A stretch of DNA of 64,000 bases from Helicoverpa zea (taxonomy: Eukaryota; Arthropoda; Insecta; Lepidoptera; Noctuidae): NCBI RefSeq assembly GCF_022581195.2, contig NC_061475.1, positions 1,302,001-1,366,000 on the forward strand, given 5' to 3'. The position numbers and the translations under genes are program-made. Below are positions 45,263-54,600 of the stretch, piece by piece; within the stretch, counting starts at the first letter, position 1; each line of letters begins with the position of its first letter. The notes beneath the pieces were generated by a model. It saw only the letters and a list, made by a program, of their open reading frames with translations, was not told the origin of the DNA and did no database searches.

Positions 45263-45960
45263 CAAGAAAATCCGCAAACTACCCAACGACGATCCTATGA
45301 CATGGCGAGTTAGTGCCGCCATTAAATAAGCACTTAGCCCTGGCAGTGGGAAGCAGCCTGCCAGCCTATCTTCGAGCGGATTTCGGCTAACGGGATTTAC
45401 GGTCAGGATAGAGATTACCTGCGAGCGCGAACACATATTGTTCTCACCGGTTGCAGTACTGCGATCACCAACTCGTCGTGGCTGGCGCGGTGATTATTGC
45501 TAAAACCCCTCCAAGTAAGAATGTCAAAGTAAGGGCGAGCCTCAGCTACTTACCGGGTCACAGGTGGCGGATAGTGACACGTCCTATAGTAGGTAGGATA
45601 GCTGCGAATATAGGGAAACCTTAATAAGCAGTCCCGGACCGAGGCGGTAGGGTTATCAGGGAGCGGCGGGATGTTGAGTGGCATCGGCATCTCCAAGAAA
45701 ATCCGCAAACTACCCAACGACGATCCTATGACATGGCGAGTTAGTGCCGCCATTAAATAAGCACTTAGCCCTGGCAGTGGGAAGCAGCCTGCCAGCCTAT
45801 CTTCGAGCGGATTTCGGCTAACGGGATTTACGGTCAGGATAGAGATTACCTGCGAGCGCGAACACATATTGTTCTCACCGGTTGCAGTACTGCGATCACC
45901 AACTCGTCGTGGCTGGCGCGGTGATTATTGCTAAAACCCCTCCAAGTAAGAATGTCAAAG
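45263..45960 (+). repeat. Duplicated LINE 5' UTR segment (267 bp twice, 431-bp period)
   Basis: 45263-45529 is repeated at 45694-45960 with very high identity, starting caagaaaatccgcaaactac and ending aagaatgtcaaag. The 164-bp unit between them begins taagggcgagcctcagctac. Tandem 5' UTR monomers are known in several LINEs and may carry the promoter; that role is inference. The second copy runs into the start codon at 45952. Confidence 0.85.
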
Positions 45961-48027
45961 AAATCAAAAAATCGACCCCGAGTTCCCAGCGCTCCGTCAC
46001 TCCTTGGTTCGAGCAGTGGCCAGGTGAGATGGGGCAGGGGTGCGAAAAGGAATCCCTGGGAGTTGACTAACTGCCGTAAACAACGACTACTTATTGCCAC
46101 TTATAACATCCGAACAATGTCATCAGAAGAACATCTACTGGAATTAGAAACTGAACTACTCACTATAAAATGGGATATTCTTGGACTATGTGAAATACGC
46201 AGGTCCGGTGAAGCAGTGACTATCTTACCATCGGGGCATATGTTGTACCACAAAGAAGGCGAAAAAGAAGGGCAGCACGGAATAGGCTTCTTAATTAAAA
46301 AAGACCTAAAACATCGTATATTAGAAATTGGTTGTATATCCAGTAGAGTAGCTTATATGAAACTTAAGCTGTCAAGACAGTACACATTAGCAGTCATACA
46401 AGTATACGCACCAACCAAGAGTGATAAGTACACTGATGAGGATGTCGAAAAGTTTTATGAGGATATAACATCTGCTATGAAATTATGTGGTTCTCCGTTT
46501 AACATTGTAATGGGAGACTTTAATGCCCGTATAGGCGCGATAGAATCGGACCACGAGACGTGTATCGGAAAATTCGGCTTGGGTTCTAGGAATGACAGAG
46601 GTGTAACTTTAGTCCAATACCTTCAACAATCAAAATTGTATGGCATGAATACGTTCTTTGACAAGAAGCCGCAACGAAAATGGACTTGGAAGCATCCAGA
46701 TGGAATTCACAAAAGCGAATACGATTACATCCTTAGCAACAGGAAGGATATAGTAAGGGATGTGACAGTGCTAAACAAGTTTGCAACTGGAAGTGATCAT
46801 CGGTTAGTGCGTGCGGAAATAGAAATTAACATCAGCAAAGAAAGGAGAAATTTAGTCACAAAGTCCGCAACACCACGAGATGCTACTGTCGAAATCCTTA
46901 GAACGAATGCTTTAAAGTATCAAGAGGTAGTAGACGAAGCACTTCCTGATCTCTCTGAACTGGGGAACATGGACATAGATTCCTTGAACGAGCATATTAA
47001 ATATAGCTTGACATCAGCACTAGAGGCAATAATCCCAGCCAACGTCAACTTCAGTTCACAGAAGTTAAGCCAGCAAACACTAGACCTAATGGAAAAACGG
47101 CGGCTATTACGAGAAGGGAATAAAAGTGATGACATGTCATATCGAGACCTACAGAGAGAGATACGAGAAAACATTAAGCTGGACCTACAAAACTATAATG
47201 AACATCTTATAATTAAAGCCTTGGAGTTAAATTCAAGTAAGAAAGTACTGCAGACTAAATTAAGTACAGGCAGGAAAGAAATATTTCAGCTCTATGACCA
47301 GCAGAATGTACTAGTATCTAATAGAGAGGAATTGCTTGAAGTAGCGAGATCATTCTATGCATGCTTGTATGAAAGTAAAGTACTGGACCCACACAAAACT
47401 CCACAACATAGGCCACACCGTCCACCTATTTGTAATGTAGGATCAGAGGATATTCCGGATATTGCGACGATTGAGGTCAGACATGCGCTGAGTCTAATCA
47501 AGAACAGAAAAGCACCTGGTCAGGACAGGGTTCTGCCGGAAATGCTCAAACTCAGCACAGACAAGCTTTGGCAGGCTCTAGCTGTTTTGTTTACTAAATG
47601 CTTAATGGAAGGCCGAATACCGCAGGACTGGAATAACGCTATAATTACACTACTTCACAAAAAAGGTGATATTCGTAAATTGGACAACTATAGACCCATC
47701 AGCCTCTTGTCGCATATTTACAAGCTGTTTACAAGAGTTATTGCTAACCGGCTGTCCAGGAAACTTGATAACTATCAACCACGAGAACAAGCTGGGTTTC
47801 GTACGGGATACGGGACAAATGACCATTTGCAAACGCTGAAAACGCTCCTCGAAAAATGTCACGAGTATCAGAAAAAAGTAATTTTAACTTTCGTAGACTA
47901 CGAGAAGGCGTTTGACTCTGTGGAATTTTGGGCGGTGGAAAAGGCTCTTGCTGACTGCAGAATTGATGAGAGATATATACGCGTAATCAAATATATGCAG
48001 ACTCATGGCACATCCTGTACCAACTAA
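45952..48027 (+). pseudogene. LINE ORF: AP endonuclease and N-terminal reverse transcriptase
   Basis: The first in-frame ATG is at 45952. A short basic leader leads into an EEP/APE-type endonuclease: LLIATYNIRTM, LCEIRRSGE, VIQVYAPT, MGDFNARIG, WKHPDGIHKSEYDYI and the SDHRLV catalytic end (about residues 45-300). The reverse transcriptase follows with RPISLLSHIYKLF, EQAGFRTGYGTNDHL and FVDYEKAFDSVE. It ends with two host-encoded residues (TN) and a stop after the breakpoint, before the FADD motif, so it cannot be a functional RT here. The layout is that of RTE-like elements that annotation pipelines often call craniofacial development protein 2-like. Confidence 0.88.
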
Positions 48028-48844
48028 AGCATGTCAGACTAAACTAAATTTTGACGTGTCGGGGGACCGCTTTTACCTTCAAAAATACTTACATAAATCA
48101 AATGATACCTAGCTAATTACAACATTCGTATAAAACAAAATTATATACACAGTTAACAGTAGTATATACTTAATTACTTCTAACGTTAGGCTAATAAATT
48201 AGAGCGGTCCCCCGACACGACAAAATTTAGTTTAGTCTGACATGCTTTAGTTGGTACTTACGTAGTGTTAAAAGTTATTTTTTGCTTTTTATAGAGGTTA
48301 GCGTTTTTAACCTTTTGTCATACTAATTGCGTACTTTTTTTGGGTCGGGGGTTTTTTTAAATTTATAATTTTGGAAATTGTAGCGGGTATCATTAGTAAT
48401 GACAACTTTTCAAGTGAGATGTGTCCAAGAAGTGACGAAAGTGAAATTATTTAGCTGATTATTTAATAATCTTATAGAATTATGCTATCGTTTTGTTTGT
48501 TTTTAAAAGTTTTTAAGTATATCTTTATGCTACCATAAGTTGATTTCGTTTCAATACTTGTTTGTTTTATTTTTAATTAATTATATTTTGTGACGTTCAG
48601 GAATACTATGCATCATACGCTGACAGAAAAACTTTAATATTTCTTAAAATCATCTTATAATTTTAATTTAAAATGCAGATTTAGCTAGTTAACAATATAT
48701 TCTTTAATATTAGAGTAAATATAATAGAATTCACGAAATAAAAAAAAAATATTTCCTGTGCGTCACAGGGTATTCTTTTCTGAAAAACACCCTTTATCTT
48801 TTTCTGTCATTCAATAATGAATCATTTTTTCTGCAAATGACATA

Positions 48845-49265
48845 GGTGATCTTCACACTGCCCCGCATCATGCTGCATCTTGCGTGTCGACGCACCTACG
48901 CGCGTTCCTGCGGGAGTGCAGATCTGCATCATCGTGCGGGTTTTTTACGCACTCACGCGCGTAGGTGCGTTTTGTAGATTCACGCACGGCGGCTTCCATT
49001 TTCAAACACACACGTCACGCCCATTCAAAATCACGCGCGGCACTGCGGGATTCGGTGTGCCATACCTTGCGTCTCGCCCCGCACCTACGCGCGGAGGTGC
49101 ATGTTTCTCCGCGTGTATGCGCGTGATCCGCATGAACGCGCGTGGATGCATTTTCAGTGTGTTGGACTGTGCGTGTTTTCCATACAAACGGAGCTACTTA
49201 CAAACAACGGAAGAACACGCATCCACGCGCTACGCTGCATCATGCGGGGCAGTGTGAGAATCGCC
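48845..49265. mobile_element. GC-rich MITE inserted in the GGGCCCGATTC MITE
   Basis: Left end ggtgatcttcacactgcccc and right end ggggcagtgtgagaatcgcc are inverted to each other. The interior is full of acgcgcgt and gcgtgcg blocks. The host sequence resumes with ttacgattgc, and the left flank ends ata, compatible with a TTA/TWA duplication. Its long open frames are composition effects. Confidence 0.75.
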
Positions 49266-49292
49266 TTACGATTGCAATATGATTGTAGAGCA

Positions 49293-50004
49293 GTGGTTCC
49301 CAAACTTGTTTTGTCTACTGCCCACTTTGAGATTAAATATTTTTTAGCGCCCCCATATTTTAGGGTTCCGTACCCAAAGGGTTAAACGGGACCCTATTGT
49401 TTTCGCTCCTCTGTCCGTCGTCACCAGGCTGTATCTCATGAACCGTGATAGTTAGAGTTGAAATTTTCACAGATGATGTATTTCTGTTGCCGCTATAACA
49501 ACAAATACTGAAAACTAGAATAAAATAAATATTTTGGGGGGCTCCCATACATCAAACGTGATTTTTTTGCTCATTTTTGCTCTGTTACGGAACCCTTCGC
49601 GAGTTCGACTCGCACTTGGCCGGTTTTTTACCTATTTAAAACCCTATAACTTCTTCGCAAGTGTGTCTGTTACCATTTTATTTGATTGTTTGTGTCTACT
49701 TTAATTGCGAAGCGGGGCGACCGATTAACATTAACATGATTTTCATTTTTTCTATACCTATTCAATAAAATAGAAATAGAACCGAGTTTGAGCAATTTTT
49801 TAATTCATATTTGTTGATGTTCACAAGTTGTTGTTGAGAGTCGAGAACTCATGCAGTCGTTGTCTAAGAGGCCTAGCTAAATAAAATTACAAATGACCCC
49901 CCAGGCCTCTACACAACAACGCCCCCATTTTCTTTCTGGGTCTCTTACCGCCCCCCTTGAGACCTGCAGCGCCCACAAGGGGGCGTTATCGCCCACTGGG
50001 AAAG
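49293..50004. mobile_element. hAT-like MITE (GTGGTTCCCAAAC...), itself interrupted
   Basis: Begins cagtggttcccaaacttgtt and ends near cgcccactgggaaagac. AGAGCA is found on both sides, part of a probable 8-bp duplication in the host MITE. The inside is interrupted at about 49361-49628 by the GGTTCCGTA repeat. Confidence 0.65.
49361..49628 (+). repeat. GGGTTCCGTACC...TTGGCCGGTTTTTT repeat
   Basis: Starts agggttccgtacccaaaggg and ends actcgcacttggccggtttt. A near-complete copy of the family also present at 5868-6080. Inserted in the hAT-like MITE. Confidence 0.75.
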
Positions 50005-50108
50005 ACAGAGCAAACTACCGTATAGACCGAAATCACCAAAATAGCAGACCAATCGAATGTCGTAGGAATACGATTGGTCTTATATTAGTAGCAGAATGCC
50101 CGATATGG

Positions 50109-50944
50109 TTTTTTTTTTTTTAATAATGTCGAGACACCTTTTCACACACGGTCTGTTATTAATTAACTTGTGTTATGGGTGCTAACACAACTGATACACT
50201 ACATATAGCTACATATACAGGGTTACTGGTAAGTAGACCGCATCCTTTCAGGAGGTGATAGTATAGGTCAATACGGACAAATTTGACCCTGGGATACACT
50301 GGGCAAAAGTTAACCCGTTTCAAGATAATCGAATTTCAAGATCAGTCGTCTAGGTACACGTATAACTTTTCATTATTAGTTAAAAGTCTCATTTTTGTGG
50401 ATTTTTGTTTGTTTTTGGATAGAAGATGAATCATTTCATAATAACAAACCATAAAACTGTACAAATCTCAGAGGAAATTATAGCGAACAGAAATTACTTT
50501 TTTAGTAGATATTTTCTCAAAAATATTACTTTTCATTTTTTTGTGCAGAATACTTAAAAAACATCTACATTTATATGGCTATCCAAAAAGCCACAAAACA
50601 CACAAAAATCCGCAAAAACGAGACTTTTAACTAGTAATAAAAATGTATACGTGTACCTAGACGACTGATCTTGAAATTCGATTATCTTGAAACGGGTTAA
50701 CTTTTGCCCAGTGTATCCCAGGGTCAAATTTGTCCGTATTGACCTATACTATCACCTCCTGAAAGGATGCGGTCTACTTACCAGTAACCCTGTATACATA
50801 TTTATAAATACATATTGTAACACCCAGACCACGGCCAACAAGCATGCTCATCACACAAATGTCAACCGAACCGGGAATCGAAACCGGGACTTCAGGTTCG
50901 GCAGTCCGCATGGTGATCATTGCGCCATCGAGGTCGTCAAAAAA
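50109..50944 (-). mobile_element. SINE-3, tRNA-derived SINE split by a 575-bp MITE
   Basis: The minus-strand head near 50940 carries a tRNA-like segment with box B cgattcccggttcgg-type sequence, followed by gagcatgcttgttggccgtg. The tail is the poly-T run at 50109-50120 (poly-A on the minus strand). The MITE at 50218-50792 lies inside it. Confidence 0.7.
50218..50792. mobile_element. 575-bp palindromic MITE, copy 1
   Basis: TA-flanked (50216-50217, 50793-50794). The ends cagggttactggtaagtaga and the reverse complement extend as long arms through atcctttcaggaggtgatag and beyond. A second copy lies at 58679-59248. No coding frame. Confidence 0.88.
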
Positions 50945-51032
50945 ACTGCTATTGTTAAAACTGCTATTGTGATCATATTGCGACTCAATTTCTATTCGAT
51001 TTTGACATTACTAACTTAGGAGAATCGGGCCC

Positions 51033-51065
51033 TAGTCTTACCAAAAGGTATCGGTTGCCCGGGTG
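51033..51065 (+). mobile_element. SINE-1, right half of the split copy
   Basis: agtcttaccaaaaggtatcg and ggttgcccgggtgg continue the fragment that stops at 41977. Confidence 0.75.
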
Positions 51066-51640
51066 GTGGATTTTGACACGTGTGTTTACGTGCAAAATGT
51101 AAGTAATATTACGGGGAAAAATAAATAAAAACAATTTGTTCTAAAACAGTATTTTATTGCTAACCACCACACTGTATCCTTACACAACAATATTTCACGA
51201 ATACACCAGAATGGATCGAGCGAGTGTCCCACATCCCAGCGAGAGATGTTGAAGCCAGTGAAGCGATATTTGCGTGAGTTCCCGCCGAAACACAGAACAC
51301 TCAGTCGGGAATGTCGGCTCTGTACGTACAAACTATTGCAAATATACGTTGAAACGGTTATACAATAAATATGTGATCAGATTCGTTCTATCGTTTTGTT
51401 GAGATCATTTTTTATGCCTGTCAAATTCAAATTTCCCGCCAAATAAGCTGTCAAAAAACATGATCGGATAAATGCCCCAAAAATTAGTTTTTTTTTTTAC
51501 AGTTAAAATTCGTTAATTATAATTCCTTTATTTTACCTAGCTATTAACTTGGATCATCTTTCCATATAATAAACGAATTTCACTGCAAATAAACAAAAAC
51601 TCACTACAAAACCGTGTGTTATCTCAGCAAAACGACTCCG
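51066..51640. other. No gene seen; 3' flank of the ATP synthase gamma gene
   Basis: AT-rich. It may hold the 3' UTR end of the minus-strand gene: an AATAAA on the minus strand lies at 51527-51532 in addition to the one overlapping the stop codon. Confidence 0.4.
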
Positions 51641-51647
51641 AATGTTT

Positions 51648-54600
51648 TTATTCAAGGGCGGCGGCACCAGAGATGATCTCAATGAGTTCCCTGGTGATGA
51701 CGGCTTGACGGGTCCTGTTGAAGGTCAAGGTCAGTTTGTCGATCATCTCGCCGGCGTTCTTGGAGGCGTTGTCCATGGCCGTCATGCGGGAGGACTGCTC
51801 GGAGCAGGCGCCTTCCTTCAGAGCGTAGAACAACATGGAGGCGAGGGAGAACTCCATGTAAGATTGGATCACGTCGGCGTCCAGAGAATCGTAGGTCGCC
51901 AGTTTAGGCGAGCTCTGGAAATTGAGAATTGTTTTTTTTTTTGTGAATCTATCGATTATACTCGATGGTTTATGAAGAAAAATTCAGAAGAATCTTCAAT
52001 TTCGAGAAATGTTCTTCACTATTTTTAAAACATTATATTCAAAAGCCGAGGCTACATTGTTACAAGTGAGTGATGTAAACTCTTGTACCAGAGCTAAAAT
52101 AATACTCCATTCAAGTAAACTCCAGAATTGTTCCACACATAAATTATGATGTATGTATCCTGTCCTAATCTATGTTGTATTATTGTTTCTGGCCCGTTTC
52201 TTTAAAAAACTTATTACTTAATTACTTTTAAGACAATCTAGACAAATAATTCTTACCTCAACAGCCTTCTGGCTGAAGAGCGGCAGGTTGGACTGCTGGT
52301 AGGACACGACGGAGCGGAACTTGTTGTAGATGATCTTGCCGGAGCCGAACTCGTAGTCCGACGTCAAGATGGCGCCCGCGATCTTGCACGCGTCGTTAAA
52401 AGTAGGGGGGAGACGACCGATCTGTGGGGGGAATACAACGATAATGACTTTGTTTATCTGCAGTTTCACCAGCATTCCCCAGAGAATTCATTACTTTCTA
52501 CACTTGGATAAAAATTTTGTATATTTTATTTTTTCTATATGAGCTATATTCCATTACTCTCTCTCTATTAAATAAAATTAAGCAAAATTAAAAATTTATT
52601 AATTTATTATTATTTAAAATTTATTTTTTAAAAATAATGAAATAACTCAAAACCCCCGACTTAACCCAATTATATAGGAATCTCCGTCGGGGGCTGCCAT
52701 TAAACCAGCTAAAGGATTTCTAGTGTTGTGAATACAATTATTGAAGAATTGTAGATGTTTAACGATGACATAAAATACACTCAATTAATTGTTGAAATTT
52801 CATATAGAAAAGGCAGCCCCCGACGGTCATTAGTTATTGGTTAGGCAATAGCCTATTTATTCGATTGTTAGTTATGCACCTTTTTTCTTGCAACTTATAA
52901 CTGACCTCATTGCACACACTGAGGATATGCTTGCCGTACAGACGCTGCAGGATGGCGCGGGACTTGTCTCCCACACAGATGACCTTGATGTTCTCAGCAC
53001 CGGGCTCCGCCAGGCGGGTGCGGATCACCTTGGAGACACCCGTGTGGACAGCACCGCACAGACCTGGGGATCAATTAGTAGTTTTAGTAGTAATGTGGTG
53101 ATTACATAAAGTTATTAGTCCCTTCAATGTTTTAATCCATGCAAATAAAATATTTTTCTCATGTTGTGTAGCATAATCCAAAAAAAAAAAATGGTAACAT
53201 TTTGAAATTGAAAGTGTTCAAAGACACATATTGGTCCATTTAGTCAAACATACAGGTTATTAATAAAACCTGATGATAGATAATACTAGATTTGAGAAAA
53301 AGAAAGAAGAAAGCTGCTAGCCAGCGCTTATTGGCTCTGGTACCACTCTGTAAGAATTACATTTGCCTCACGTTGCTTTTAGGGCATGCAATTTCGGTAA
53401 AACAAAAATTACCGGTAAAAATTCGGTAATAAAAATATTTTTACCGGTAAACCGGTAAAACGGTAATTTTTGTAATTTTTTTAAAATGTGATATTATAAC
53501 AATAAGATTGGGTAGTCTTAAAGCAAAAACTAAATAAATATGCAAAGTATAAGGTGGTAAACGTTTTTTTGTGTCGTGGGCCGTAACAAAAAACATGTCA
53601 GTACCATCCGTATGCGATGTCGCCGACAAAATGCAAGAGAAACGGCTGCGATGGTACGGACATTAAAAAGGAGTGACACCTGAGGACACCGGCAGTGTGA
53701 ATGTGATACTCAATCTCAATATTGGTGATGTCGAATGGTTGAGTGTCGTAATGAATGACATGAAAATCTGCGAACTCGAAGAGGAAGATGTCTATTCAGG
53801 AGGATAGAGCGAAGTGGAAGAAGGAAGATACGGAAAGCCGACCCCGTCACAAGACGGGATAAACGCTAAGAATTACCGTAAAAAATATATTTTTCATTGA
53901 AGGGAAAGCCCTTTTTTATGGTAAATCATCAAATGACAGACTCTTTCTGTCTAAAACCCATGTTTTTTAGTAGGCGTTTTATGGACCAGGGTAGCGGTAA
54001 CTCTTTCGAACAATCCCGCGGCCCCGGCAGGCCTTGGCCCTGCTGGGCCCCACTGGGTTTGCTGACATCTCCCTGAAGAGCCCGTGGAACAACGCGCGCC
54101 GCTGACACGGGTCTGTTGTCTATGCAGACGGTGGAACGATGAGCCACTCGAACTCACCGCCCACAGACCGACGCCTACGGTGGCCGGGAGTCGTCTCTCG
54201 ACCCTTGGCGCCCGTGGTGTCTTCCTGGTCCACTACAGCGGCTGGGATGAGAGGTGCTACTCGCAGTCGCTCCGCCGTCTTCTTCTCGAGCATGACTGCT
54301 TCGCAGAAGGGGCGACGGCTTCCCATTCCGTCTAGCTCCGGACCATGGCTTGAACCAGGGAAGGACGCGAAAGGTCGCCGCTGCCTATTGCCTCGACGAC
54401 AACACGGCGGTACCCTTCCCAGGCCGTGCACACCTGGACTGTGTGCTCCACCGTGTCCTCAGAGCAGTCCGCATGGTGGTGAAGTAAAAGCCCTTGCTCA
54501 GTAAGGTCAAGAGTAGGTAAAATAAGCATTAGCTACATTTGTATCTAGTATGAGCTGACAGCTATGAGGAAAAACAGAATAACTGAATAAATACAATTTG

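Larger units (their letters stand above)
44322..48016. mobile_element. RTE-like LINE with 5' inversion (twin priming)
   Basis: The 3' part lies on the minus strand (45262 to 44322) and ends in a (GATG)n tail. The 5' part lies on the plus strand (45263 to 48016), with the 5' UTR next to the 3' part. It is flanked by a 14-bp duplication, gtaccaactaaagc. The break falls inside the reverse-transcriptase domain: the plus part stops at ...HGTSC and the minus part starts at ...CIRLHKLTK, so no coding sequence appears to be lost. This arrangement is the hallmark of twin-primed integration. Confidence 0.88.
44195..48373. mobile_element. Palindromic CCCCCGACCC MITE split by a LINE
   Basis: Left arm 44195-44321 (taaatttaaaaaaacccccg, then acgcaattagtatgacaaaa). 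The right part is 48031-48373, itself a hairpin with gcatgtcagactaaactaaa near 48030 and its inverse near 48225-48245. Removing 44322-48030 joins the two into one long palindrome of about 470 bp, because the right arm contains the reverse complement of the sequence across the insertion point. Confidence 0.85.
42093..48792. mobile_element. 6.7-kb TIR element of unassigned superfamily
   Basis: Perfect 17-bp ends (gggtgtttttcagaaaa at 42093-42109 and the reverse complement at 48776-48792) interrupt the host MITE exactly between gttttt and tttatc, where the intact copy reads gtttttatcc. That implies a short T-rich duplication, probably TTT. I see no transposase that belongs to the element. Its length comes partly from later insertions: the 231-bp MITE at 42389-42619 and the palindromic MITE with a LINE at 44195-48373. 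The superfamily cannot be assigned safely. Confidence 0.75.
41978..51032. mobile_element. GGGCCCGATTC MITE broken open by a 9-kb nest of insertions
   Basis: The left part is 41978-42092. The remainder is scattered at 48793-48844, 49266-49292, 50005-50108 and 50945-51032, in the same order as the intact copy at 8430-8825. The outer ends gggcccgattctactaa and ttaggagaatcgggccc are present. Four insertions account for the gaps: 42093-48792, 48845-49265, about 49293-50004 and about 50109-50944. Confidence 0.85.

Noticed and set aside
44432..45313. Plus-strand open frames of 67 and 124 codons
   Set aside because: Antisense shadows of the LINE reverse transcriptase on the minus strand.
48880..49257. 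125-codon open frame, GC-rich, Arg/Cys/Phe-rich
   Set aside because: It lies wholly inside a GC-rich MITE. Opposite-strand and alternative frames are open too, so it is a composition effect.
54084..54504. Several overlapping open frames of 80-120 codons on both strands
   Set aside because: They are shadows of the R1-like LINE fragment, which is read on the minus strand and frameshifted.
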